Shown: one piece after another, positions 18,565 to 27,670 of the stretch | Layout: the number at the start of each line of letters is the position of its first letter | Numbering within the stretch: position 1 is the stretch's first letter | Origin: F-183 sp964627455 | GTDB lineage: Bacteria > Acidobacteriota > Terriglobia > Bryobacterales > Bryobacteraceae | Reading direction: 5' to 3' | Length of the DNA: 64,000 bases | NCBI GenBank assembly: GCA_964627455.1 | Contig: CAZVKC010000015.1 | Coordinates: 44,020-108,019 of the forward strand | The notes under the pieces: model-generated | Seen by the model: only the letters and a program-made list of their open reading frames with translations | Database searches by the model: none | What the model was told of the DNA's origin: nothing | Made by a program: the position numbers and the translations under genes

Positions 18565-18620
18565 CGTATCGCAACGGCTCCATTCACCCGCGGAAATGTC
18601 AGGCGTGGTAGAACGGACCT

Positions 18621-19676
18621 ATGCAGAGTCCCGCCGATCTGTGGAACCGCCGAACTTTCCTGGCCGCCGCTGGTGGCGCCGTATTGGCGTCCGCGCAGAA
18701 TCCCGCGCCCGCGCCGTCACCGGACGCCACGCCGCGCGACTGGACCGGCCAGAATCCGATCAAATACCCGGATCCCGACATCATCGCGCTCGACCCGCGA
18801 TTTCGGCGCTACATCATCGGCAACACCAGCATCAAGCGGCTCTACACGGGGACCTCGTGGGCCGAGGGTCCCGCCTGGAACGGCGTGGGCAAGTACATGG
18901 TGTGGAGCGATATCCCCGCGAACGTGCAGATGCGCTGGATCGAAGACGACTCGCGGGTCACGACCTTCCGCAATCCGTCCGGCTACAGCAACGGCAACAC
19001 GTTCGACTATCAGGGCCGGCAGATTTCCTGCGAACACGGTGGGCGGCGTGTCGTGCGATACGAGTTCAACGGGACGCTCACCGTGCTCGCCGACAAGTTC
19101 GAAGGCAAGCGGCTCAATTCGCCGAACGATGTCGTGGTGCATCCCGACGGATCGATCTGGTTCACCGACCCGCCTTACGGGATTCTCGGCAATTACGAGG
19201 GTTACCAGGCGGAAAAGGAAGTGAAAGAGGCCGTGTATCGCATCGACGGCCAATCGGGTAAGGTGACGAAGCTGACCGATGAAGTGGTGGGTCCCAACGG
19301 GATTTGCTTCTCGCCCGACTATAAGAAACTCTACGTCGCCGACACCGGCATGGGCGCGGCAGAAACCAAAGTGTGGGATGTCGACGGCGCCGTGATCCGC
19401 AACGGCAAGCGCTTCATCCAACTCGATGTCCCCGGCACGAGCGCGCGGTCGGCGTTCGACGGCATCCGTTGCGACCGGGACGGCAACGTCTGGGGAGGCG
19501 CGCGTCCCGGCGTGCAAATCGTTGCGCCGTCGGGCGAACGGATCGGCATGATCCGCCTTCCGGAGAATTGCGCCAACGTCTGCTTCGGCGGCGTTCGGCG
19601 AAACCGTCTCTTCATGACCGCCAGTCAGTCGTTGTATGTCGTCGCGGTTCAGACGATCGGCGCACACATCGCCTGA
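18621..19676 (+). CDS. Exported SMP-30/gluconolactonase-like protein
   Basis: The 351-residue protein has a Tat-like signal (WNRRTFLAAAGGAVLASAQN). A six-bladed SMP-30/gluconolaconase/LRE-like propeller follows, with WAEGPAW (metal-ligand Glu), GRQISCEHGGRRVVRYE, LNSPNDVVVHPDGSIWFTDPPYG (Asn-Asp ligand pair) and GPNGICFSPDYKKLYVADTG. Such proteins hydrolyse sugar lactones in the periplasm. Likely role is aldonolactone opening, consistent with the exported sugar oxidoreductases elsewhere in the window, but no lactone specificity can be read. The HExxH protein gene starts 29 bp after the stop. Confidence 0.9.
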   Translation: MQSPADLWNRRTFLAAAGGAVLASAQNPAPAPSPDATPRDWTGQNPIKYPDPDIIALDPRFRRYIIGNTSIKRLYTGTSWAEGPAWNGVGKYMVWSDIPANVQMRWIEDDSRVTTFRNPSGYSNGNTFDYQGRQISCEHGGRRVVRYEFNGTLTVLADKFEGKRLNSPNDVVVHPDGSIWFTDPPYGILGNYEGYQAEKEVKEAVYRIDGQSGKVTKLTDEVVGPNGICFSPDYKKLYVADTGMGAAETKVWDVDGAVIRNGKRFIQLDVPGTSARSAFDGIRCDRDGNVWGGARPGVQIVAPSGERIGMIRLPENCANVCFGGVRRNRLFMTASQSLYVVAVQTIGAHIA

Positions 19677-19705
19677 CGATCCCCGCGGCAAAGGAGGCTC
19701 CGTCG

Positions 19706-20443
19706 ATGAGCGTCACCTTCAAGGCCGATATTGATTGGCCGGACAACCAGCTCTTGTTGCCCGCTGATCTGTTCAATGTCACCGTCCCTCCCTCACTGCC
19801 GGGCTGCCATGTCCGGGCGCCGAAGTTCGTTGACGTAACCCGTATGAACCAGCTTTCGCGCGACACCCCAGGGAGTTCGCCGGGTGGTCAACTGTCGATC
19901 GTCAACGGACTCGTCACCCGGGACCTCAATATCGAATTCTCGAACCCTGGGCAGTGGCGGCGAATCAACCAGGGTCCTAAAGGACCGGGACAATACCAGT
20001 TCACCGGCGGCGATGTGCTGCTGAAACTCAAACTAGGCATCTGGATCATCCAGCACGTCAATCCGGATCCGTCCGACGACTACTCGGTGAGGATCTTCGG
20101 CTTGATCTACAGCCATGAACTGCTGCACGTGCAGGACGAGATCGATATCGCGCAAAACTGGCTCCCGCCGCAGCTTTCGAATCAATCCGTCATCAACAAG
20201 TACCTGGTGCAGAGCCAGACCTACACTTACGGGACACCAAGCCAGTTGATGGTAGACGTCGACCGCGAGTTCCAGGACCATATTCGAGGGCGCATCAACG
20301 GCGAGGTCCGGCATCTGTGGGCATCGGAAACGAACCGCCGCGCCGGGCTACGTGATGCGCCGGCGGAATACGCGAAGGTCCAGTCGAAGGTCGATGACCT
20401 GCGCGCGATGCAGATCAATCGCCCGTTGCGGCGGCGCCCCTGA
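19706..20443 (+). CDS. Hypothetical protein with HExxH (zincin-type) motif
   Basis: I do not recognise this 245-residue protein. It is cytoplasmic by appearance (no signal or membrane helix). It contains YSHELLHVQDE, placing His137, Glu138 and His141 in a zinc-protease-type HExxH within a predicted helix. Residues 1-125 are rich in short beta-like stretches (ADIDWPDNQLLLPADLF, GDVLLKLKLGIWIIQHV). The C-terminal third is charged and Arg-rich. The arrangement loosely recalls small secreted DUF922-type metalloproteases, but no third ligand is obvious. Start ATG 19706 has a perfect AAGGAGG site at 19691-19697. It sits between a lactonase-like gene and the VPS10-type gene. Function as a peptidase is inference from the motif only. 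Confidence 0.65.
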   Translation: MSVTFKADIDWPDNQLLLPADLFNVTVPPSLPGCHVRAPKFVDVTRMNQLSRDTPGSSPGGQLSIVNGLVTRDLNIEFSNPGQWRRINQGPKGPGQYQFTGGDVLLKLKLGIWIIQHVNPDPSDDYSVRIFGLIYSHELLHVQDEIDIAQNWLPPQLSNQSVINKYLVQSQTYTYGTPSQLMVDVDREFQDHIRGRINGEVRHLWASETNRRAGLRDAPAEYAKVQSKVDDLRAMQINRPLRRRP

Positions 20444-20478
20444 CCGTGATTCCTGTTAGCCTGTGAACGATCACCACC

Positions 20479-23400
20479 ATGTTTGTCGCAGGCCTTCTTC
20501 TTGCCCTGTCCGCTCTCGCGCAGGACGCTTCTTCAACTACCAAAACTCATGACCCCGCCGGCCTCCCACGGGCGACGGAGTGGAAGAATCTGAAGTACCG
20601 CAATATCGGTCCGTCGTGGGGAGGACGCGCCGCGCGCGCCGTCGGCGTTCCCGGCGATCCTTCCACCTTCTACGTCGCCACCGCGCAGAGCGGCGTCTGG
20701 AAGACGACCGACGGAGGCTTCAACTGGAAGCCGATCTTTGACGACGAAATCACCTCGTCCATCGGATCCATCGCGCTTGCGCCGTCGAACCCGAACGTCA
20801 TCTACGTCGGAACCGGCGAAGCCAACATCCGCGGCAACGTCGCGGACGGGTATGGCATCTTCAAGTCCACTGATGCAGGCAAGACCTGGCATCATGTGTG
20901 GAAACAGCGCGGGCAAATCGGCACGATGGCCGTGCATCCGGCGAACCCCGACATCGCGTATGCCGCGGTCCTCGGCCATGCTTTTGGACCCAACGCCGAA
21001 CGCGGCGTGTATCGCACGCGAGACGGCGGCAGGACCTGGCAACAGATTCTCAAGAAAGACCAGGACACTGGCGCATCGGATGTCGCGATTGATCCGAATA
21101 ATCCCAACATCATCTTCGCGGGCCTGTGGCAGACGCGGCGCTATCCGTGGGACATGATCTCCGGCGGACCCGGCTCGGGTTTGTACGTCAGCAAAGACGG
21201 CGGCGACACCTGGAAGCAACTGAAGGAGAAAGACGGCGACAAGGAAACCGGGCTGCCCAAAGGCATCTGGGGCAAGATCGGCATCGCCGTCGCGCCGTCG
21301 GATTCCCGCCGCGTCTACGCGATCATCGAAGCCGAAGAGGGCGGCGTGTTCCGCTCCGACGACGGCGGCGACTCGTGGACCAAGGCCAGCGGCAATCGCG
21401 CTCTGCGGCAACGCGCGTGGTATTACTCGACACTCACCGTGCATCCCACGAATCCCAATGAAGTGTGGGCGCCGAACGTGCCGATGATGAAGTCCATCGA
21501 CGGCGGACGCACGTGGAACCGCGTCGGCGGCTTCGCGCACGGCGACCATCACGACGTCTGGTTCGACCCCAAGGATCCGCGCCGCATGGCCAACGCCAAT
21601 GACGGCGGAGTCGAGATTTCCTGGAACGGCGGCGCGTCCTGGTTCCAGGCGGCGATCCCGATTTCGCAGTTCTATCACGTGTCCGCGGATAATCGCGTGC
21701 CATTCCACGTCGCGGGCGCGATGCAGGACATCGGCACGGCGCAGGGTCCGAGCGACAGCCTTTCTTCCGGCGGCATCCGCAATGGCGAGTGGTGGGGTGT
21801 CGGCGGCGGCGAAGCGGGTTGGGTTGTATCCGACACCGCGGATCCCAACATCGTGTACGCCGGCGAATACGGCGGCATCATCACGTTTTACGACCATCGC
21901 ACGCGGAAGGCACGAAATGTTTCGGCGTTTCCCGACAATCCTTCCGGCCACGGCGCCGAGGATTTCAGATACCGCTTCCAGTGGACAGCCCCGATTCACG
22001 TCTCCCCGCACGATCCCAAGACGATCTATCACGGCGGCAACGTCGTATTCGCAACCCGCGACGGCGGCGTGACGTGGAAGGCGATTTCCGGCGATCTCAC
22101 ACGCAACGACAAGTCCAAGCAGAAGTGGGCCGGCGGACCGATCACCGGCGACAATACCGGCGTCGAAACCTATGACACGGTGTTCGTGATCGCAGAATCG
22201 CCCGCGCAGAAGGGCGTGATCTGGGCAGGCGCAGACGACGGACTCGTGCACGTCACGCAGGACGGCGGCCAGAAGTGGACCAACGTCACGACGAACCTCC
22301 CCGGTCTGCCGCAGTGGGCGACGATTCGCATCATCGAGCCCAGCCGCTTTGCCGCGGGCACGGCGTATCTCGTAGCCGACAACCACCGCCTCGACGACAC
22401 GAAACCGTATCTATACAAGACCACCGACTTCGGCAAGTCGTGGACCCGCCTCGACTCGAGCCTCCCGCAGGACGTGTACCTGCACTGTGTGCGCGAGGAC
22501 GCGGTAAAGCGGGGCATGCTGTACATCGGATCCGAGAAGGGCATCGCGATCTCGACCGATGACGGCAAATCCTGGCGCTCGCTCCGTCTCAATCTGCCGA
22601 CCGTCGCAGTGCATGACATCGCGGTGAAGGACAACTCGCTCGTCCTCGCGACGATGGGCCGCAGCCTCTGGATCTTCGATCATCTCGCTGCGATCCGCAC
22701 CGGCACGCCGGACCTGCTGGCGCCCGCCACCATTGCCTGGCATCGTGACTCACGCCCGCGCGACCGCTACACCGGCGAGAATCCCGCAGCAGGCGCGGTG
22801 ATTTATTACACGCTCAAAGAGAAGGCGAAGGACGAGATCAAACTGGAAATCTTCGACAGCCAGAACCGGCTGGTCAACAAGCTGTCCAGCAAGCCGGAAA
22901 AGCCCACCGGATACTCGGACGCCACGGAGCGCGAGGCCGAGGCGCTCAAGCGTCGCGTGCTGCCGAATGAACCCGGCGTCAACGCGGCAGTCTGGGGCTT
23001 CACCTACAGCGGCGCGGAAGTCATCCCCGGCGCAAAGGTCGATATGGGGAATCCGAGTTCGGGACCTGTCGCGCTGGCAGGCGACTACAAACTTCGCCTC
23101 ACCATCGACGGCGGACCTGCGAAGGAAACCACGCTGCACATCGACGGCGACCCGCGCGTCAAAGTGGAACGCACGATCCTCGAACAGCAATTAAAAGAGA
23201 ACCTCGAGATCCGCGACTCGATCACCCGCATCACGCGCATCGTCAAGGATCTGCGCAATGTCGCGAAGCAGCTCAAAGAGCGCAACGATCTGATCAAGAG
23301 CCGCGCGAACGCCAAGGAGCTTTCCACCAAGTCGGCGGATCTCCTGAAGAAGCTCGACGCGCTCGAGAATAAGCTGCACAATCCGACAGCGGAGGTCGTG

Positions 23401-23634
23401 TACGACATCCTCGCGATGAAGGGCGGGACCAAGCTGTATTCACGCCTGATCTTCGCGTATATTACGGCGATCGATGGTCCCGGTCCGACGACGCAGGGAG
23501 TGAAAGAGGTCTACGCGGAACAGAAGGCCGAACTCGACCAACTGGACCGCGAATGGAAGTCGATGGTCGATGGCGACCTCAACGCACTGAACCTGCTGGC
23601 GAAGAAACTGGATCTGCCGGTCGTCATCCAGTAG
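20479..23634 (+). CDS. VPS10/sortilin-type exported beta-propeller (BNR/Asp-box repeats)
   Basis: The 1051-residue protein has a short signal (MFVAGLLLALSALAQ) and a two-propeller N-terminal part built from Asp-box repeats. The S/R-x-D-x-G-x-T/S-W motif recurs, for example TTDGGFNW, STDAGKTW, TRDGGRTW, SKDGGDTW, RSDDGGDSW and STDDGKSW. From about residue 800 an Ig-like segment (VIYYTLKEKAKDEIKLEIFD) leads into a helical, charged C-terminal domain (about 880-1045). This layout is that of the large 'glycosyl hydrolase/VPS10' proteins common in Acidobacteria and Bacteroidetes. Catalytic function is unproven and a binding or scaffold role is equally possible. It has its own gap of 35 bp from the HExxH gene. 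Confidence 0.88.
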   Translation: MFVAGLLLALSALAQDASSTTKTHDPAGLPRATEWKNLKYRNIGPSWGGRAARAVGVPGDPSTFYVATAQSGVWKTTDGGFNWKPIFDDEITSSIGSIALAPSNPNVIYVGTGEANIRGNVADGYGIFKSTDAGKTWHHVWKQRGQIGTMAVHPANPDIAYAAVLGHAFGPNAERGVYRTRDGGRTWQQILKKDQDTGASDVAIDPNNPNIIFAGLWQTRRYPWDMISGGPGSGLYVSKDGGDTWKQLKEKDGDKETGLPKGIWGKIGIAVAPSDSRRVYAIIEAEEGGVFRSDDGGDSWTKASGNRALRQRAWYYSTLTVHPTNPNEVWAPNVPMMKSIDGGRTWNRVGGFAHGDHHDVWFDPKDPRRMANANDGGVEISWNGGASWFQAAIPISQFYHVSADNRVPFHVAGAMQDIGTAQGPSDSLSSGGIRNGEWWGVGGGEAGWVVSDTADPNIVYAGEYGGIITFYDHRTRKARNVSAFPDNPSGHGAEDFRYRFQWTAPIHVSPHDPKTIYHGGNVVFATRDGGVTWKAISGDLTRNDKSKQKWAGGPITGDNTGVETYDTVFVIAESPAQKGVIWAGADDGLVHVTQDGGQKWTNVTTNLPGLPQWATIRIIEPSRFAAGTAYLVADNHRLDDTKPYLYKTTDFGKSWTRLDSSLPQDVYLHCVREDAVKRGMLYIGSEKGIAISTDDGKSWRSLRLNLPTVAVHDIAVKDNSLVLATMGRSLWIFDHLAAIRTGTPDLLAPATIAWHRDSRPRDRYTGENPAAGAVIYYTLKEKAKDEIKLEIFDSQNRLVNKLSSKPEKPTGYSDATEREAEALKRRVLPNEPGVNAAVWGFTYSGAEVIPGAKVDMGNPSSGPVALAGDYKLRLTIDGGPAKETTLHIDGDPRVKVERTILEQQLKENLEIRDSITRITRIVKDLRNVAKQLKERNDLIKSRANAKELSTKSADLLKKLDALENKLHNPTAEVVYDILAMKGGTKLYSRLIFAYITAIDGPGPTTQGVKEVYAEQKAELDQLDREWKSMVDGDLNALNLLAKKLDLPVVIQ

Positions 23635-23641
23635 CTCGCCA

Positions 23642-24259
23642 TCACGGGCGAATCGAGTCCCGGAGCTTGGTCAGTTCGTTGTCGGCCGCGTCGAGGCGGA
23701 TCCAGCCTGCGCGCGGATAGTCGAGGTCGATCACGGCGTAGATCGTCGCGGTCACCGCGAGCGCGAAGACGGCCATATGCAGCCAGCTCCGGGCGCCGCG
23801 TTTCGCCATCGCGTACCCGGCGAGCAGCGCGCTAAGAAGGGCAACGACCACCAGCAAGGTCAGGATAAGTCCCGGCAGATGCGTCTGCGACGCAACCGCG
23901 CGCGACGTCGTCACATCGATCATCGAATTCAGTGCGGGCAACACAACACGCGCGATATTCTGCGTCGAATCGGTCCGGCCGGCCGTGATGGCCTTCGACC
24001 AGATCTTCGCATGCATTTGAGTAGCCTGCTGCAGCGCCTGCCCGGCTGCGTCGAGGTCCGGCAGCGCCTGATACGCGCGGAGCCTTGCTTCGAGATACTC
24101 GCGGAACATCCGCCGCACTTCCGGTTGATCTGCCGCATCGAACAGATCGACGCGCAGGTACGCGGCGCCGATGGCGTTTGCTTCTTCGACGATCAGTTGC
24201 CGCCGGGCGTCGAGCCTCACGCCGACAGACAGGGGAATCGCCCAGGTATTCGGATTCAT
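23642..24259 (-). CDS. DUF4239/bestrophin-like membrane protein, apparently N-terminally short
   Basis: The segment LDARRQLIVEEANAIGAAYLRVDLF at residues about 17-41, then ARLRAYQALPDLDAAGQALQQA, is characteristic of DUF4239 (bestrophin-like) proteins. Two C-terminal membrane helices follow (about 130-150 and 160-178). In the relatives I know, one or two more membrane helices precede the ARRQLIVEEAN block. Here only 16 residues precede it, and the upstream gene ends 38 bp before the start. The protein may be truncated or simply a short variant. It lies downstream of a PQQ-propeller gene on the same strand. Function unknown. Confidence 0.6.
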   Translation of the reverse strand: MNPNTWAIPLSVGVRLDARRQLIVEEANAIGAAYLRVDLFDAADQPEVRRMFREYLEARLRAYQALPDLDAAGQALQQATQMHAKIWSKAITAGRTDSTQNIARVVLPALNSMIDVTTSRAVASQTHLPGLILTLLVVVALLSALLAGYAMAKRGARSWLHMAVFALAVTATIYAVIDLDYPRAGWIRLDAADNELTKLRDSIRP

Positions 24260-24297
24260 CGCCAGTGGTCAGCATAACCCACCGGACGACCGTCGCC

Positions 24298-25962
24298 TCA
24301 TCGGACCGCAGCGTCGCTCGATGACGCCGTCTGCACCGGCAGGCGGAACGCCACCATCTCCTCGCCGTTGCGCACGAGCAACATGTTGCCGGCAGCCAGC
24401 ACCGGATGATTCCAGGTCTTGCCGTCCATCGCACGAACTCGCGGACCAGCTTCCTTGAATGCGTCGGGCGTCGCGGAGACGAGCCCCAGTTCGCCTTCTT
24501 CCGACAACACGACCAGCAGGTCCTGTTCTGGCAGCAGGATCAGTTGTCCGTGTCCAAAGCGCCCGCCTTTCCACTTTCGCTTGCCGTCCTGCAGATCGAT
24601 GCAGGCGAGGATCGTTCCGTCGAAGCCATACGCGTGCCCCTTGTGAATGACGAGGTCATCGAAGTACGGCTTCAAGCTGGTGGAGGTCCAACGCTCTTCC
24701 GTGGTCCAGGCTCCGGACTTGCGGGTAACTGCGATGTTGCGCGTGCCGATACCGCCGCCGGATCCTACCGTGGTGATGAGGATCCCCTCGCCGTCGGGGG
24801 TCGCCGTAGGCTGCAGCATCGGAGCGCCGGGGGTCCACTCATGCTTCCACAGGACCTTGCCGTCGGCCGGATTGACACTCGTAGCGCCGGTTCCGGCGAG
24901 CAGCACCACCTGCTGCACACCGTCGAACGTCAGCAGATGCGGAGACGCGTAACTGACGCCGCCGGCGGGCGTGTGCCACTTCAACTTGCCCGTTGCCGCA
25001 TCGTAGGCCGCGAGGTGACTGGACGCCGCCGCGATCACAGTGTCTTCGATTACGAGAGGGGACGCGGCAATGCCCCATTCCGGAACCTTCGCGCCGGTCT
25101 CGGCTGCTACGTTTCGCGACCAGCGTTTCGCTCCGGTGCGGGAGTCGAGAGCCACCAGGATCCCCGTCGCACCCATCGCATAAACCGTGCGCCCGTCAGC
25201 GCTCACCGACGGCGTCGCACGCGGACCCGCGCCGGCGTTCGATTCCCAGAAGCGCACGTTCTCGTTGTGGATCCAGACCGGCGTGCCGTTCGCCAGGCTG
25301 TACGCCGTCACGACCTCGTGCTCGCCGCGCTGTTCCTGCGTATAAATGAGTCCGGCGCGGACTGCGAATGAAGACCACCCAGGTCCAATCGGGCGCCGCC
25401 AGACTTCCAGCGGAGGGGCCGACGCCCAATCCTGCTGGACCAACCCGCGCACGCCGCGAACGACACCGTCGCGNNNNNNNNNNNNNNNNNNNNNNNNNNN
25501 NNNNNNNNNNNNNNNNNNNNNNNNNNNNNNNNNNNNNNNNNNNNNNNNNNNNNNNNNNNNNNNNNNNNNNNNNCGGGCCGCCGCGTTCCAGCCTGGTTTC
25601 GTCCGGACCGCGGCCGCCCAGGCAACCAGCGCGAGGCTCAGCAGCGGGATCGAGTAGATCGGCAGCAGGAACCCCATCATGCCGGTCGCCAGCGACTTGT
25701 CCACCACACGCGACATCGCCGCGACGACCGCGGCCATCAGCGGGAGCGCGATCAGACGCTCGAGCCACGACGACGCGCGGCTGAAGAAGATCCACCAAAT
25801 GAGGACGGCCACGCCTCCAGCCAATCCGCCAATGACGCCATTGGCGGCGGAATCCGGGACAACCAGCGGCATCGCGAATCGCACCAGCCATTGAAGGGAA
25901 ACCAGCACGATTCCGGGCCACAGCCGGAGCGGTGTCCGGTCGCCGATTGATTGATCCGCCAT
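24298..25962 (-). CDS. Membrane-anchored PQQ-like beta-propeller protein (interrupted by an assembly gap)
   Basis: The N-terminal 130 residues form four hydrophobic helices (WPGIVLVSLQWLVRFAMPLVV, GVIGGLAGGVAVLIWWIFF, LIALPLMAAVVAAMSRV, GFLLPIYSIPLLSLALVAWAA). After the 100-N gap an exported PQQ/BamB-like propeller begins. Blade ends such as LANGTPVWIHNE, LDSRTGAKRWSRNV, YDAATGKLKWHTP and VNPADGKVLWKHE are visible. Proteins of this build in Acidobacteria are annotated only as PQQ-binding-like. No catalytic residues are evident, so sensing or scaffolding at the inner membrane is possible. It sits upstream of the short DUF4239 gene. Confidence 0.8.
   Translation of the reverse strand: MADQSIGDRTPLRLWPGIVLVSLQWLVRFAMPLVVPDSAANGVIGGLAGGVAVLIWWIFFSRASSWLERLIALPLMAAVVAAMSRVVDKSLATGMMGFLLPIYSIPLLSLALVAWAAAVRTKPGWNAAAXXXXXXXXXXXXXXXXXXXXXXXXXXXXXXXXXXRDGVVRGVRGLVQQDWASAPPLEVWRRPIGPGWSSFAVRAGLIYTQEQRGEHEVVTAYSLANGTPVWIHNENVRFWESNAGAGPRATPSVSADGRTVYAMGATGILVALDSRTGAKRWSRNVAAETGAKVPEWGIAASPLVIEDTVIAAASSHLAAYDAATGKLKWHTPAGGVSYASPHLLTFDGVQQVVLLAGTGATSVNPADGKVLWKHEWTPGAPMLQPTATPDGEGILITTVGSGGGIGTRNIAVTRKSGAWTTEERWTSTSLKPYFDDLVIHKGHAYGFDGTILACIDLQDGKRKWKGGRFGHGQLILLPEQDLLVVLSEEGELGLVSATPDAFKEAGPRVRAMDGKTWNHPVLAAGNMLLVRNGEEMVAFRLPVQTASSSDAAVR
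25474..25573. other. Assembly gap (100 N) inside the membrane-anchored propeller gene
   Basis: One hundred N separate the membrane part from the propeller part. The flanks do not repeat, so DNA is probably missing and the true length is unknown. The two halves are assumed, not shown, to be one gene. Confidence 0.97.
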
Positions 25963-26004
25963 AGTTCCTCCTACGGATTCCGTGGCGTTCCTGTTCCCTC
26001 AGGA

Positions 26005-27129
26005 TTAGTTGCCCTGCCGGAATCGGGGCGCAAACTGCGAAACAAAGTTCTGATACTCCGCATCCTGCACGCGCTCTGCGACGCCCATGGCGAGGTTCCG
26101 CGACACACGGCGGGCGACGCGCCGGCTGGGAGTGTCAGCGGCGGCGGCCGCTTCTTTGGCGAGGTCCCGCCAGATGTGCTGCAGTTGCTGCATGCCCTGC
26201 GGCCGCGAGTCCGGGTTGGCGAGTTGCCGTTCGAAGTCGAGTATCTCGGTGGTCTTGCGGCGTTCGTTGAAGACTTCGGCTTCGAGGCGTTTGAATTCGT
26301 CGCGAACCGGCTTTTCCTTGCGCAGCGCCGCGGCGCGGCTCTTCGCTTCGTCGACATTGCGGAACGGCGCGAAATCCGCAGCGATGGCTTCGAGCGCCAG
26401 CACCTCCTGCGCGCCGCTGCGTTTCGACGCGGCAACCATGCGGGTTTCGTACTGGGAGCGAAGCCAGTCGTCGTTGCGCGGGGCGCGGCCGGACGCCATC
26501 GCCTGCAACTCCATCCATTCGACGGCTTCTACAGCCAGTTCGCTAGACAGCCAGACATGCCCGCCCTCGAAGTACGCCACACGATGCGGGCTCGTGAGAG
26601 AGTGATCGATTTCCCACAACTCGCCATAATTGAAGTCCTCTGTGCCCGCCGTCCCGAAGACGACAAACCGCAAACTCTTGCGAAGCGGCTTGCCATCCGG
26701 ATAACCCGCGCTCGACGCGATTACGCCCGCAATCAGTTCTGAATTCATGGCGATTCCCATCGCCACGCGGGCGCCGCCCGACATTCCAGCGGTGTATACG
26801 CGTTTCGGGTCGACACGAAAGCGCGCGCCGACATCCGCCACCATGTCTTGAGCCGCCTGCATGCTCACTTGCCAGGATCCATTGCGTGACACGTTCGAAC
26901 CCGCCACGATGTATCCGTACTTTTCGGCGGCTGCCTGGTAGCGTTCGACTGGGGTACGGCCACGGCCTCTCGGATCAAAGGCAAAGATCACCGGCCAGGC
27001 GCGGTCCGGCGTGTAGCTCGACGGAAGGTACAGCGCATATCCTTTGACCTCATCCACAATGACACCGGGAGAAACATCCCACGCGGCTGCGCAAATGAGC
27101 GTCGCGATCCATGCCGGAAGAGAGAACAT
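26005..27129 (-). CDS. Exported alpha/beta hydrolase (esterase/depolymerase-like)
   Basis: The 374-residue protein has a signal (MFSLPAWIATLICAAAWD) and an esterase-type alpha/beta fold: YALYLPSSYTPDRAWPVIFAFDP, then nucleophile Ser in TAGMSGGARVAMG (G-x-S-x-G). The candidate acid is in FGTAGTEDFNY and the histidine in YFEGGHVWLS. It resembles the poly(3-hydroxybutyrate)-depolymerase/esterase group. From about residue 230 an unusual highly charged, helical tail of about 140 residues (rich in Lys, Glu, Arg, Ala) follows the catalytic fold. That tail is not part of the standard domain. The gene starts at the edge of the structured non-coding region. Substrate unknown. Confidence 0.8.
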   Translation of the reverse strand: MFSLPAWIATLICAAAWDVSPGVIVDEVKGYALYLPSSYTPDRAWPVIFAFDPRGRGRTPVERYQAAAEKYGYIVAGSNVSRNGSWQVSMQAAQDMVADVGARFRVDPKRVYTAGMSGGARVAMGIAMNSELIAGVIASSAGYPDGKPLRKSLRFVVFGTAGTEDFNYGELWEIDHSLTSPHRVAYFEGGHVWLSSELAVEAVEWMELQAMASGRAPRNDDWLRSQYETRMVAASKRSGAQEVLALEAIAADFAPFRNVDEAKSRAAALRKEKPVRDEFKRLEAEVFNERRKTTEILDFERQLANPDSRPQGMQQLQHIWRDLAKEAAAAADTPSRRVARRVSRNLAMGVAERVQDAEYQNFVSQFAPRFRQGN

Positions 27130-27215
27130 CCAGGACTCAGCTTACAGCAGCAAGGCATCAGCCGCGAGCCCGGCTCGCGAGAAACTGGCGCCATTCGTGC
27201 AGTACTAAGTAATGA

Positions 27216-27670
27216 TCCGGCTCCATTGGATCCGGAAGATCCTGCAAGGCCGGGCCCGCTCAAGGCCCGCAGACAAGCCGCCTCACGGCTTCCCTCGCGA
27301 AGGGAAAGCGCCTCTGCAGGATGCCGGCGGTCACACCCGGAGGCTAGGGCCCTAGGAAGAAATGACATGGCCGGGACGTGGCGTGGACGACGAACGACTG
27401 AGGTAATTGCTTGGCTGGAACTTCAGTATCAGGTCCTAGATGATTGCGTAGGGTGAAGGTGCGAACCGGGAATAGAATATGCCAACCGGACTAAGCGGCT
27501 CACATAACACCACCCAATAGAGGTGTCATGTGATTTTACAAAACCAGAAATCTTTTCTCGGGACCCGGTAGGATTTTCTAGGGTCCCTGGTACTTTCGTT
27601 TCCAAGAGACTGAAACCACAGTACCAGCGATTTGGCCTGCTAATTGCCTTACTAAAGGCAAGGACCAGGC
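27216..27670. other. Dense cluster of perfect inverted repeats: candidate structured RNA
   Basis: This non-coding stretch holds a chain of stems seen directly. 27216-27220 pairs with 27231-27235. An 8-bp closing stem (27239-27246 with 27315-27322) encloses three hairpins (27251-27256/27264-27269, 27275-27280/27286-27291, 27292-27295/27301-27304), forming a four-way junction. There is a 12-bp palindrome at 27344-27355 and an 11-bp stem with one mismatch (27501-27511/27522-27532). A 7-bp stem (27560-27566/27581-27587) is followed by an 8-bp stem (27587-27594/27620-27627) enclosing a 5-bp stem. Last is a 7-bp stem (27644-27650/27655-27661) enclosed by 27635-27639/27666-27670. I could not match it to a known RNA class. 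Strand is undecidable because the pairings work on both. Confidence 0.5.

Noticed and set aside
20533..22386. 617-codon frame opposite the VPS10-type gene
   Set aside because: Antisense shadow; the plus strand carries repeated Asp-box motifs.
27588..27603. Sigma-54-like TGG...TT pattern in front of the surface protein
   Set aside because: The -12 element lacks the required GC, and the sequence is better explained as one arm of a perfect hairpin.
27216..27670. Group I or II intron, RNase P or tmRNA as explanation of the hairpin cluster
   Set aside because: I could not find the domain V, P7/R core, RNase P conserved regions or tRNA-like ends; a covariance search would decide.
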